Origin: Marinobacter sp. S0848L
GTDB taxonomy: Bacteria; Pseudomonadota; Gammaproteobacteria; Pseudomonadales; Oleiphilaceae
Reading direction: 5' to 3'
Length of the DNA stretch: 64,000 nt
Assembly (NCBI RefSeq): GCF_023016065.1
Contig: NZ_JALKAQ010000002.1
Location: 1-64,000, forward strand
Part shown: positions 45,785 to 54,797 of the stretch, piece after piece
Layout: every line of letters begins with the position of its first letter
Position numbering within the stretch: the first letter of the stretch is position 1
The notes under the pieces: model-generated
What the model saw: only the letters and a program-made list of their open reading frames with translations
What the model was told of the DNA's origin: nothing
Database searches by the model: none
Made by a program: the position numbers and the translations under genes

Positions 45785-46555
45785 ATGAGTAAGTTGATGA
45801 AAGAAACGGTGACCAGTGTCCATCACTGGAACGACACCTTGTTCAGCTTCAAGACAAGCCGGGATCCCGGATTCCGTTTCAAAAACGGGCACTTCGTGAT
45901 GATCGGGTTGGAATCTGAAGGCAAGCCGCTGATGCGTGCCTACAGCATCGCCAGCGCCAACTACGAAGAAGAGCTTGAGTTCTTCTCTATAAAAGTGCCT
46001 GACGGCCCGCTTACGTCCCGCCTGCAGAAGATTAACGTGGGTGACGAAATTCTCGTGAGCCGCAAGCCGACCGGCACCTTGATTCTGGATAATTTGCTAC
46101 CCGGCCGTAACTTGTGGCTGATCAGCACCGGTACCGGGCTGGCGCCGTTTATGAGCATCATCAAAGACCCCGAAGTGTATGAGGCTTATGACCGGGTTAT
46201 TCTGACCCACGGTGTGCGCTACGTGTCGGAGTTGGCGTATCAAAGTGAAATTGAAGGCTTGCCGGACAACGAGTACTTCGGTGAGATGGTCAAAGGGAAG
46301 CTGTTGTATTACCCAACGGTGACACGCGAGGCGTTCCGCAACCAGGGCCGACTGACAGAAGCCATGGAAAGCGGCAAAATCACCCGTGATCTGGGCCTTC
46401 CGGAATTTGATATTGAACAGGACCGGTTCATGATCTGTGGCAGCCCTAGCATGCTAAAAGACACCTGCGCCATTCTGGATAACAAAGGCTTCAAAGAGGC
46501 TCGTGGCGGTGATTTGGGTCACTACGTAATCGAGCGCGCATTTGTAGAGCAGTAG
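45785..46555 (+). CDS. fpr: Ferredoxin--NADP reductase
   Basis: Fpr moves electrons between NADPH and ferredoxin or flavodoxin and serves oxidative-stress defence. The 257-residue product matches Pseudomonas Fpr: HHWNDTLFSFKTSRDPGFRF, the FAD motif RAYSIAS, the NADP loop STGTGLAPFMS, CGSPSML and a C-terminal ERAFVEQ. I placed the start at 45785 because GAGG lies 6 bases upstream. Upstream in-frame codons add only seven residues without a ribosome binding site. Confidence 0.95.
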   Translation: MSKLMKETVTSVHHWNDTLFSFKTSRDPGFRFKNGHFVMIGLESEGKPLMRAYSIASANYEEELEFFSIKVPDGPLTSRLQKINVGDEILVSRKPTGTLILDNLLPGRNLWLISTGTGLAPFMSIIKDPEVYEAYDRVILTHGVRYVSELAYQSEIEGLPDNEYFGEMVKGKLLYYPTVTREAFRNQGRLTEAMESGKITRDLGLPEFDIEQDRFMICGSPSMLKDTCAILDNKGFKEARGGDLGHYVIERAFVEQ

Positions 46556-46586
46556 CCTTACCGGTTTAGTTCAGTGCAGTAATCGA

Positions 46587-46622
46587 AAAGCCTCTTCGAC
46601 ATCCGTCGGGGAGGCTTTTTTT
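46587..46622 (+). terminator. Intrinsic terminator after fpr
   Basis: AAAAGCCTC and GAGGCTTTT arms with inner CGAC/GTCG pairing are followed by further T. Confidence 0.9.
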
Positions 46623-46733
46623 GTTTTTGGGCGGTTAAATAATTTGTAGCTTTACCATGTGTTAATGGCGGTGGGGCCTGTGTGGCCGGGAGGCTATACT
46701 CTCCGTAAATTGCATCTGTAAGGGAGACAGACA

Positions 46734-47381
46734 ATGGGTGTCACCGAATGGTTTGCCGCGAATGCGCAATGGATCGCACCGGTCACCAGTATCGGTACGA
46801 TGATGATATGGATTTTTTACGCGCAACTTTTATACAGCAGTTATGCTCGTCAGGCCCGGGCTCGAATTCTGATTAACCGGGCGGTGGGAGAAGAAGGTTT
46901 GGATTCGCCTTGTTTGGTGTGCAACATGAGCAGCGAATCTGTTTACGTGTATTTCGTTATGGTGCGGTTAGAGACATCGGATGGCGAGTTTTTTGTGCCT
47001 GCAACCGACTGTGGGCATGTTTCGGCGGAGCGAGATCAGGCCGATCTCAGTCGCCGAACACACCAAGGGCCGCTAGCATCCGGTTGTTGTATGCAGCTGT
47101 GTTCGTTCAAAGACACGCTGGACCGGGCAGCAAGGATAGCGGGGGCTCCCATAAAAGACGGCCGGCCGACAGACCCCGACGTTGAGCTTAACGCTATGGA
47201 ATATCATGTGATCTGCATTTACGGCTCGGACAAGCGTCCGTTTGGTGCCATTCGGCGGTTTGAAACGAAGCCCGATGACAATGATCAATACCATTTGGTG
47301 GCGACAACGACCGATACCGAGAAGCGCTCGTCCTTAAGATATCAGAAACAAATTGCTCAGTGGCTTCAAAACCATGGTTGA
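46734..47381 (+). CDS. Unrecognised single-TM protein with a cytoplasmic domain
   Basis: The 215-residue protein has one N-terminal membrane helix (about 12-35) followed by ARQARARILINRA, which predicts a cytoplasmic soluble part. The rest has several cysteines (CLVC, CGH, CC near 120, LCSF) but no spacing that I can assign to a known metal site. I do not recognise the family. GGGAGA precedes the ATG at good distance. It has no operon partner: fpr ends in a terminator upstream and the GDPD gene is convergent. Confidence 0.7.
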   Translation: MGVTEWFAANAQWIAPVTSIGTMMIWIFYAQLLYSSYARQARARILINRAVGEEGLDSPCLVCNMSSESVYVYFVMVRLETSDGEFFVPATDCGHVSAERDQADLSRRTHQGPLASGCCMQLCSFKDTLDRAARIAGAPIKDGRPTDPDVELNAMEYHVICIYGSDKRPFGAIRRFETKPDDNDQYHLVATTTDTEKRSSLRYQKQIAQWLQNHG

Positions 47382-47405
47382 TGGCCGTCCCCATTTTTTT
47401 AAACG

Positions 47406-49211
47406 TTATCGCAACCAGTTGTGAAGCATGCTGGCCAAGCGTTCACTATCTGTCATCTCTGATCGTTTCCGCAGAAGCTGAGAAAGCACATCCGGGCGAT
47501 CGGTGATGATGTTGTCTACGCCCATGTCAATAAAACGTGACATTGCTTTTGGCGAGTTTACCGTCCATACGAACAGTTCATTGCCCGCGTTATGGGCCCG
47601 TGCGACCATTGCCGGGCTGGCCCGGTTCGAGCGTATTCCCAGAATGTCGTAGCGGTCTTGCCACAGAGGGCCGACCACGAATTGGGCGAGCAGGGCTGTT
47701 CTGAGATTCGGGTCCAGCTCTTTTGCCCGTTCCAGAATAGGCCAATCGGCGGCCGCAATCACCGTGCCTTCAACCGCATCCTTTTCTTGCAGCACCGTCA
47801 CCACCGCGTTGACCAACGCCTCTTCATTCCGGTTCGGCTTAAGATCAACCAAGAGATTTGCTTTGCCTCGAGTTGCTTCAATGGCTTCGGCCAGAGAGGC
47901 AATTCGTTCGTCCGCAAATGTTTCGCTAAACCAGGATCCGGCATCCAGCTTGCGCAATTGCGGGTACGACAGATCGTTAATTCGTTCGGGCAAACCAAAG
48001 ATCCGCTGCATATCGGTGTCGTGCCAAAGCACCGGCACACCATCGGCAGTCAGCTGCACGTCAATCTCGATGTAGTCCGAGCCATCATTGATTGCTTGCC
48101 GAATGGCGCTGACGGTATTTTCCGGAGCAAGTGAGGCGTTGCCACGGTGTGCGGTAATCCCGACCTCAGTGCTATGGTTGAGCGAGCTGATGATCGGGTA
48201 ACTTTGCGCCAATACCACCGCCACCACAATGGCTTCCAAAACCCAGGCTCGGCGTACCAGGGCCGTAGCGTCTTCAGGGACGGACGGTGTCGGTCTTTTG
48301 AATGGGTAGCCCGAACGCTCTTCGTAGTAAGCCATGATCAGCGTGCCGAAAGCCGAAGTGGCCAGAAAGGTGACGGCCAAACCAACTAACACGTAGCTCC
48401 CTACGAGCGTGATAACAGCGGGGAACAGATAGGCTCGGTTGTCTGGCAGAACCTGGAATATGCCCGTTGCAAGTGCATTGAAGATCAGCGTGATTAATGG
48501 CGGTATGGCAACCGTAAAAGCTGCGCCCAACGCCAGCGTTGTTGCGGCGTGTCTTGAGCGCTTTCGGGTGAGGTGATAACTCGAACGCAGGGCCGCTACC
48601 GGCTTGGCGCCGTTAAGCATGAGTCGGGGGATGGCCAGGCTCCAACGCACAACCAAGGTGCCGTTGGCGGCGACAAGGGCTGCAACCATGGAAAGGCAGA
48701 AAGCACCGTACCACCACAGTACCGGTGGGCGTTCAAGATTGAGTAAATAAGGGTCGTAATGATGGAGCAGCAGTTTTGATGCGCCGATGATGGCTGCGAG
48801 AAAAGGCAGCGCTGTCAGAAAATGGCCGAGGGTCAGCAGTAAAGCGAGGGTCGTCAGTCCAGTGATTCTGCGCACCACACCGAACAACGCGCGGGCGATA
48901 CTTTTCATAGGATGCTGGTCATTTTGGGCAACGATCAGCGTGATGCCCGCCTGCTGGTAAACGATAATAGTGACCGTGACGAACAACGTAAAAGCTGCCC
49001 AGGTAACCCCGCCGGGCGAGGTCAAAAACCGGATCAACCCCGCCGTAGTGATTGCAGCTTCGCCGGTGAGCGGGCGTATGGCGGCCAAAGCGGCTGTCAC
49101 CAACGAGGGCAGCAGGGCAACCGATACCCCGGTGATGGTCAGGTGCAAGGCAAGAAGTGCGCGGCTGTGTTGGCGTAGGAGTGCCAGAGTTCGATAGGTA
49201 AGCTTGAGCAT
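47406..49211 (-). CDS. Glycerophosphodiester phosphodiesterase with N-terminal membrane domain
   Basis: The 601-residue protein has about seven or eight membrane segments (residues 15-345) of the GDPD membrane-domain type, then a catalytic glycerophosphodiesterase barrel (about 345-585). The barrel has ITAHRGNASLAPENT with the catalytic His/Arg, IEIDVQLTADGVPVLWHD with metal-binding Glu and Asp, and the closing FVWTVN and ITDRPD. It would hydrolyse glycerophosphodiesters to glycerol-3-phosphate, probably outside the inner membrane. Its ATG lies one base after the stop of the LtaS-like gene (TGA-T-ATG), so the two are translationally coupled. Confidence 0.88.
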   Translation of the reverse strand: MLKLTYRTLALLRQHSRALLALHLTITGVSVALLPSLVTAALAAIRPLTGEAAITTAGLIRFLTSPGGVTWAAFTLFVTVTIIVYQQAGITLIVAQNDQHPMKSIARALFGVVRRITGLTTLALLLTLGHFLTALPFLAAIIGASKLLLHHYDPYLLNLERPPVLWWYGAFCLSMVAALVAANGTLVVRWSLAIPRLMLNGAKPVAALRSSYHLTRKRSRHAATTLALGAAFTVAIPPLITLIFNALATGIFQVLPDNRAYLFPAVITLVGSYVLVGLAVTFLATSAFGTLIMAYYEERSGYPFKRPTPSVPEDATALVRRAWVLEAIVVAVVLAQSYPIISSLNHSTEVGITAHRGNASLAPENTVSAIRQAINDGSDYIEIDVQLTADGVPVLWHDTDMQRIFGLPERINDLSYPQLRKLDAGSWFSETFADERIASLAEAIEATRGKANLLVDLKPNRNEEALVNAVVTVLQEKDAVEGTVIAAADWPILERAKELDPNLRTALLAQFVVGPLWQDRYDILGIRSNRASPAMVARAHNAGNELFVWTVNSPKAMSRFIDMGVDNIITDRPDVLSQLLRKRSEMTDSERLASMLHNWLR

Positions 49212-49212
49212 A

Positions 49213-51069
49213 TCAGTTGCCGATGGTGGTCAGCTGGTTCGCGTTTTCTACCAGTGCCAGCCGCTCTTCTAAAGTAAGAAAGGGCTCTTCGTCGGTTTCG
49301 GCTAAGGTGCCAAAAATTCTCTTCGGGTCGAATGACCAAGTCTGGCAGCGGGTCATCAGCTCTGTGCAGGCCAATAACTTTCCCTGATTTCTCAGGAAGT
49401 ATTTCATGCCGGTATACGTATCCGCTAACAGAAGGTCGCGAGTTGGGTTGGAGTCCATGGCCAGCAAGCTGGTGCCAATCATTCCCCCCGCTGTTGATCC
49501 ATGGCCGCTGGCATCGAGGATTGAAATGGCGATGTCCAGCTGAGAAATGAGCGCACTTTCCGGTGCGTAGTATGAAAGGCTGTCTTGCGCGGCTGGCTTC
49601 ACCGCTAACATACCAACGTTGTTGTTCAGCGGAAGAGTTTCGTGGTCTTCGCGAATAAATCCGCCAGCTTCGTCGGACGTGACGATCACCAGGGTATTGT
49701 CCAAAATGCCCTCCTGCTCAAGCTGTCTTAAAAAGCTGTCGAGGGTTTCGGCCATCACTTTCATGGCGTTGATGCGTGCGGTTTGAGGCGAAGGGATCGG
49801 CAGAATGGTTTCGTTATCATCCTCCGCTTTTTGTGAGGCGAGTCGTTGCTCGGTTTTCTGGCCGATGTTGAACGGGTGGTGAGTGCCTACGTTCAGTGTG
49901 GTTACGAACCAAGGCTGGTGCTGGCGGTTGAGCGAGCGCAGTCTGGCTGCAATATCCTCGAAGAATATCGGGTCGGGCGGTCCCCAGCCTTCGATTTCGT
50001 TCTGAGTGGTAAACACTTCGGCACCGGTAACGTCCATGTAGCCGGCCTGAGGCATAAACTCGTCTTTGTTCATATATTCGATTGGCGCGGCCTGCCAGTA
50101 GGCAGTGTGATAGCCTTGGTTTTTCATCTTTTCAGGGAGACAATCCGGGCTCGCGTGTTGGCCGGCAACCAGGCGCACTTTTTCCGAGGCGCGCCTCAAG
50201 TCGGGGTAGCGGCCGCAGGTTAACGTAAAGGTTCCCCGGTCCGTCTGACGTTCCATACTCAGAACATTCCTGTAAATACGAAAGCCGAAATCGTTGAAGG
50301 TCTGTTCCAGATTGGGCAGCGAGACGACTGGCGAAAGCCCGTGAAAGCGGCTCACCGATGGCAGGTAGCCGCCGGACATGCCCTCGATCATGATGACAAG
50401 GACGTTGGGCGGTGGCGAGATGTTACGGCCACTGACTTGCTGGTGGAAAAAATGGGTCCGGTTTTCCAGGCTGGGGCTGACCTCTACTTCGTTGTTGCCA
50501 ATCGCAGTGCCAACCGGGTTGATCAGTGCGCCCGGAATTTGGGCCAAAGTGCTTACCACCAAATTGTTAGCAGGGGTGGTCAAACTCGGAAATGACAGGG
50601 AGTAGATCATCAACGTCGCCGCCGCAGCGCCGGCAAACGGTAAGGCTTTGGGCCGGGAAAGGGGAACCCAGCGCCGGTGTAAATAGTGTAAAAGCCACGC
50701 CAACGCGAGGTAAACGGGCAGGGTGATCAAGTATACGTTCAGCAGGCTCCCGGTGATGAACGTGCTGTCCATACCTTTGCCGGCAAACGCCAGTTGAAAC
50801 AGCGTGCCATGGGCGGTCAGATGCATGCCGGCAACGTAAAGGGCGCAGCCCAGCGCTGTAATAACCAACCCACGCAGCATACCCCGGCTTCCCTGCAGAA
50901 TAAGCGTCAGCAGCACCGCGCCGGCAATGTCGCCACCCAGCATGCCCGGCATACTGGGAATTACGCCACTTTGTAGAACCAACAAGCCCCGAACCAACAA
51001 AAGCCAGCCGAAGGACAGCAAGAAAGTACGCGTTAGGGCATGGCCGGTAAGCTGCTGAGGTTTGATCAT
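49213..51069 (-). CDS. LtaS-like sulfatase/alkaline-phosphatase-superfamily membrane enzyme
   Basis: The 618-residue protein has about five N-terminal membrane helices (residues 10-190) and a large periplasmic domain of the lipoteichoic-acid-synthase/phosphoglycerol-transferase type. Visible motifs are NVLVIMIEGMSGG (metal Glu), the likely nucleophile Thr in DRGTFTLTCGRYPD, NVGTHHPF and TSDEAGGF. The last is where family members normally have Asp-His. In Gram-negatives relatives add phosphoglycerol or phosphoethanolamine to glycans or lipids. The start at 51069 (MIKPQQL) lacks a good ribosome binding site; a TTG 60 bases earlier is the alternative. The GDPD gene follows. Confidence 0.8.
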   Translation of the reverse strand: MIKPQQLTGHALTRTFLLSFGWLLLVRGLLVLQSGVIPSMPGMLGGDIAGAVLLTLILQGSRGMLRGLVITALGCALYVAGMHLTAHGTLFQLAFAGKGMDSTFITGSLLNVYLITLPVYLALAWLLHYLHRRWVPLSRPKALPFAGAAAATLMIYSLSFPSLTTPANNLVVSTLAQIPGALINPVGTAIGNNEVEVSPSLENRTHFFHQQVSGRNISPPPNVLVIMIEGMSGGYLPSVSRFHGLSPVVSLPNLEQTFNDFGFRIYRNVLSMERQTDRGTFTLTCGRYPDLRRASEKVRLVAGQHASPDCLPEKMKNQGYHTAYWQAAPIEYMNKDEFMPQAGYMDVTGAEVFTTQNEIEGWGPPDPIFFEDIAARLRSLNRQHQPWFVTTLNVGTHHPFNIGQKTEQRLASQKAEDDNETILPIPSPQTARINAMKVMAETLDSFLRQLEQEGILDNTLVIVTSDEAGGFIREDHETLPLNNNVGMLAVKPAAQDSLSYYAPESALISQLDIAISILDASGHGSTAGGMIGTSLLAMDSNPTRDLLLADTYTGMKYFLRNQGKLLACTELMTRCQTWSFDPKRIFGTLAETDEEPFLTLEERLALVENANQLTTIGN

Positions 51070-51219
51070 ACGTAATGTCTGTTTTGAGTCGTCAAAGGTA
51101 CAGTATGGGCAACCGTTTGAATGCTTCAACTGTTCATGGCTACGGGATTTTCAGTCGGTGTTCGTTATCTTTATGTGTATTGAACTGTTTTTAAAAGAAA
51201 TTTCTCGTCAGGAGCTTGT

Positions 51220-52086
51220 GTGCCCAAACAAGGTGTCCATATCGTAATCGATCGAAAAGTGCGTTCGTTGTTTTGGGTGGCGGCTACTATGGTGGCTGCG
51301 CTTGTGCTGGTGTTTCCAGCGGCCGCCACGACGGTAGACCAGCGGCGCCCGTTAGGATTAAGCCCCGCAGAACTGGCGTGGGTGGGGCAGCGGATATTTC
51401 AGAATGAATGCGCGGGGCGACGGGAATGCCTTGTGCACTGGAATAAAGGCGAAGCCTTCCCCTCATTGGGTATTGGACACTTTATCTGGTATCCCGAAGG
51501 CGTGAGCGGCCAGTTTACCGAGAGCTTTCCAGCATTGCTGGCGTTTATGCAACAGGAGGGCGCCGATATTCCCGTTTGGGTGGCTGATGCCAAAGGCGCA
51601 CCCTGGCCCAATCGACGCGCGTTTTACGAAGCGGCTGCTCAATCTGATCGTGTTCAGGTTCTTCGGGCCTTTTTGTACGATACGCGGGGCCTGCAAGTTC
51701 GGTTTATACAACAGCGCGCGCGCGCTTCTCTGAAAAAGGTGGTAGCCGCGGCCCCGGACAAACAAAAGCAAGCCGTTGGCAAAAAGCTAGCGGACCTCAT
51801 GCAGACCCCGGGAGGGGTTTATGCAGTGATGGATTACGTGAACTTCAAAGGTGAGGGGGTGTCGCAAACCGAACGGTATCAAGAGCAAGGTTGGGGATTG
51901 CTGCAGGTTTTGCTCGAGATGCCGGAAGCGCCCGCGCGCCCTTTGATGGCATTTCGCGAGGCGGCCGCGGAGGTGTTAACACGCCGAGCGCGCAATGCCG
52001 ACAACCCCATTGAGCGGGAGCGCTGGCTGCCGGGTTGGCTCAAGCGCTTGCAAACCTACAAGGAACCGGTCGAAGAGCGCGATTGA
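51220..52086 (+). CDS. Exported protein of unknown function with a SLGIGH core motif
   Basis: The 288-residue protein starts at a GTG (51220, GGAG 5 bases upstream) and has a signal peptide or anchor (about 14-36, ending AAATT). The mature part begins with a helix and the segment IFQNECAGRRECLVHW, then KGEAFPSLGIGHFIWYP. I do not recognise the family with certainty. The Glu-spacer-SLGIGH pattern recalls phage-type lysozymes (Glu-spacer-TIGYGH), so a cell-wall hydrolase is a guess worth testing. It lies between the LtaS-like operon (divergent) and the channel gene (convergent, two bases between stops). Confidence 0.75.
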   Translation: MPKQGVHIVIDRKVRSLFWVAATMVAALVLVFPAAATTVDQRRPLGLSPAELAWVGQRIFQNECAGRRECLVHWNKGEAFPSLGIGHFIWYPEGVSGQFTESFPALLAFMQQEGADIPVWVADAKGAPWPNRRAFYEAAAQSDRVQVLRAFLYDTRGLQVRFIQQRARASLKKVVAAAPDKQKQAVGKKLADLMQTPGGVYAVMDYVNFKGEGVSQTERYQEQGWGLLQVLLEMPEAPARPLMAFREAAAEVLTRRARNADNPIERERWLPGWLKRLQTYKEPVEERD

Positions 52087-52088
52087 GT

Positions 52089-54773
52089 TCACGAGGGAGC
52101 GTCTTGCGAGGGCGGCTCGGATTGTGTTTTCGGTGACGTTTCCGACAACGAGTGAATGCGGATATCCCTTTGCGGGAAGGGGATGGTCACACCTGCGTCG
52201 GTCAGCGTGCGCGTGATAGTTGAATACAGTTCGTGGTAGAGCGGCATCATATCGGGCAGGTCTTTGACAAACACCCACACCTCGAAATCGATGCTGCTTT
52301 CACCAAGCCCGACACAAAAGACAGCCGGGGCCGGGTCTTCCATCACTCGATCGTTGTTAAGGGCAGCGGCGGAAAGCAGTTTTTGCACCTCGTCCACATC
52401 GGAGCCGTAGGCCACGCCGACAAAAATTTTGAGTCGAATGGTGGCATCCGACAGCGTCCAGTTGGTCAGGTCTTGTGTCACGAAGGTTCTATTGGGAACG
52501 ATTTGTTCTTTTCGATCCCAGTCGACCAATGTGGTGGCACGAATACGGATGCGCGACACTTTACCGGTAATTCCGCCAATGGTTACGGTATCGCCCACTC
52601 GGATCGGGCGTTCAAAGAGCAGAATGATGCCGGACACAAAGTTAGCCACTATTTCCTGCAGACCAAACCCGAGCCCAACCCCAAGTGCTGCGATTAACCA
52701 CTGCAGCTTTGACCACTGTACGCCGATAACACCCAGGCAAACGATGACACCCAAGAAAACAAGAAGGTAGGTGGTGATGGTGGTGATCGCGTAGCCAGCG
52801 CCGGGCTGAAGGTCCAGTCGGCTAAGCAGTGTCACTTCCAATGTGCCGGGAAGGTTTTTGACGGCCATGACGGTGCCCGCGCCAACAAGAAGGGACAAAA
52901 GCGCATCGGCAAGAGTGATTGGCAGAGGGTCGCCACCCTCAAGATCCGTGGCGATGGTCCACAAGGTAATATCATCGAACAATTGCAAGGCTGGAATGAC
53001 GTCGGTCCAGAGAAGAAGCAGGCCGGTTATGGCCACAGCGGAAACCAGAATGCGCAGTAAAGACGAGCTTTGCTCACTGATGTCTTTCAGGTTCATTTCC
53101 GGCATTTCCGGGGTGATAAGCGCACCTTCGCCGGAGGTGTCGGACGTTTCTCTGGCCTCTGCCTGTTTACGTTCGGCCTCGCGTTGTTCGATCAATCGTT
53201 TGAGCGTAAGCCGCCGCTCGCGAACGGACAGTGCGCGCAGGCCAGTAAAGTAGAGCAATGCCGAAAAGGCCAGCCAGCAAATGGAAATAAATAAATTGCG
53301 TTCGAGCTGCAGCGCGGTGTAGTGGTAGCCAATCGTTGATGCGACAGCAAGCAGAATAGGTGCAGCGACGGCGATCAGGTGCAGAACAATAAAAAGGCGA
53401 TGGCGAGGTTGTTCGTCTCGAACGGCGGACATGATTCGCTGAGCAAAGATAGCAAGCGCGACGGAAACGATGATGAACAACAAACGACCGAGGCTGTCGT
53501 CGTATTCAGCGCCGTCCGGAGATGCGCTGATGGCCGTCATGACAACAGTGACGGGTATGACGCAAGCCATCAGGAGCAGCAGTTCCCGCCGGATGGCGCG
53601 CAATGAGCAGGGGTTCCAGTGAAAATGTTTTTCGCCCAGGCCGTCCTTGGTGGCAACATTGCGAATCAGCGCAAGCAAAAACATGATGAATGCCGCCGCC
53701 GTAAACCCTTTCGACAGTGCTGCAAAAAATGCATTACCTTCCATTAGCAGCAGGGCGGCCAATGAAAATGCCAGAACACCGGGTAACGCCAGTAAGGTGC
53801 TGTTTACCAACGCCAGCAAAGTAAATGCCGTGCGGTCCATGCCTACATGGCCAACGTATTGTTGATTGGCGTGCAGGTTGGTTTTGATTTTCTTGCGCTT
53901 GATCAGCAATACCAGCAGGAAAGACGCAACCAACGCAATTCGTCCACCGCGCTCTTTGACCGATTGGGAAACCGAAGCGCTGAGATCTTCAACTCTGAGC
54001 TGAGATACCAGCCACTGTACCGACTCGACAAGCTGTTCGCTGGTGTCGATGGATATGATCTCCGCACTGGGCAGCCAGAATAAACGCTGTTTCAACAGCG
54101 TTTGGTAGTTTTTTACCTGGTCCTGAAGAGCGGTCACCGTATTGAAGTACTCGTTGAGTACGTTGATGTGTTCTGTGACGGCTTTGTGCAATTCGCGTAA
54201 CAGCTTAGAGCGAAGGCTGCGTAGTTGGCTTCGGGCATCTTCGCCCGGATCTGTTATCGCCTCAAACTCCTCCAGCCGCAGTTGTTCTTCCCGGGCTGTA
54301 GCCAGTTTGTCTTCAATGCCACCGATGAAATCACTTGCAACACTCTGTTTCTGCAGCCGTTCGAGCCTCTGTTTAAGTAATTCCGCATAATCTGCTGTGA
54401 GGTTCAGCCCGGCGTTTTCCAGGCGCAGCTCAAAGCTTTGGTATTCACCCTCCAGGCGGGACAGAATCGATTCGGCATAGGCCAGGCGCTCCTGGCTTTC
54501 CGACAAAGCGGCACGTCGTTGTTTGAGTGACTCCCGGAGCGTTCGAATCTGTTCCCGGATGTCCGAGTTAGCGGAGTCGGGAAGTTCGGTTTGGGGTGGC
54601 ATATTCAAGCTTTGCTGCAGTTCGGGTTGAACGGCTGGCAGAGCTTTCTCTGTGGGAGGATCGTCCGGTTGTTCGGGTGTTTGCGCGACTGCGGTGGCAA
54701 ATGTAAAACAGAATATGAGAAACCCTGTTAGCCGCATGATTGGAAGCGTCCGGGACAACAGGGTCTTTCTCAT
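52089..54773 (-). CDS. Mechanosensitive channel of the MscK/MscM type
   Basis: The 894-residue protein has a signal peptide (cut near AVAQ), a periplasmic coiled-coil domain (about 50-240), about ten or eleven membrane helices, and the C-terminal MscS pore and beta domain. The pore helix includes ALGVGLGFGLQEIVANFVSG, followed by RPIRVGDTVTI and PNRTFVTQDLTNWTLSD. Such channels release solutes on hypo-osmotic shock. It is smaller than E. coli MscK (about 1100 residues). It follows lpxH by 24 bases and is probably the last gene of ppiB-lpxH-channel. Confidence 0.92.
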   Translation of the reverse strand: MRKTLLSRTLPIMRLTGFLIFCFTFATAVAQTPEQPDDPPTEKALPAVQPELQQSLNMPPQTELPDSANSDIREQIRTLRESLKQRRAALSESQERLAYAESILSRLEGEYQSFELRLENAGLNLTADYAELLKQRLERLQKQSVASDFIGGIEDKLATAREEQLRLEEFEAITDPGEDARSQLRSLRSKLLRELHKAVTEHINVLNEYFNTVTALQDQVKNYQTLLKQRLFWLPSAEIISIDTSEQLVESVQWLVSQLRVEDLSASVSQSVKERGGRIALVASFLLVLLIKRKKIKTNLHANQQYVGHVGMDRTAFTLLALVNSTLLALPGVLAFSLAALLLMEGNAFFAALSKGFTAAAFIMFLLALIRNVATKDGLGEKHFHWNPCSLRAIRRELLLLMACVIPVTVVMTAISASPDGAEYDDSLGRLLFIIVSVALAIFAQRIMSAVRDEQPRHRLFIVLHLIAVAAPILLAVASTIGYHYTALQLERNLFISICWLAFSALLYFTGLRALSVRERRLTLKRLIEQREAERKQAEARETSDTSGEGALITPEMPEMNLKDISEQSSSLLRILVSAVAITGLLLLWTDVIPALQLFDDITLWTIATDLEGGDPLPITLADALLSLLVGAGTVMAVKNLPGTLEVTLLSRLDLQPGAGYAITTITTYLLVFLGVIVCLGVIGVQWSKLQWLIAALGVGLGFGLQEIVANFVSGIILLFERPIRVGDTVTIGGITGKVSRIRIRATTLVDWDRKEQIVPNRTFVTQDLTNWTLSDATIRLKIFVGVAYGSDVDEVQKLLSAAALNNDRVMEDPAPAVFCVGLGESSIDFEVWVFVKDLPDMMPLYHELYSTITRTLTDAGVTIPFPQRDIRIHSLSETSPKTQSEPPSQDAPS

Positions 54774-54797
54774 AATTTTGCTCGCAAGGTGGAAGGG

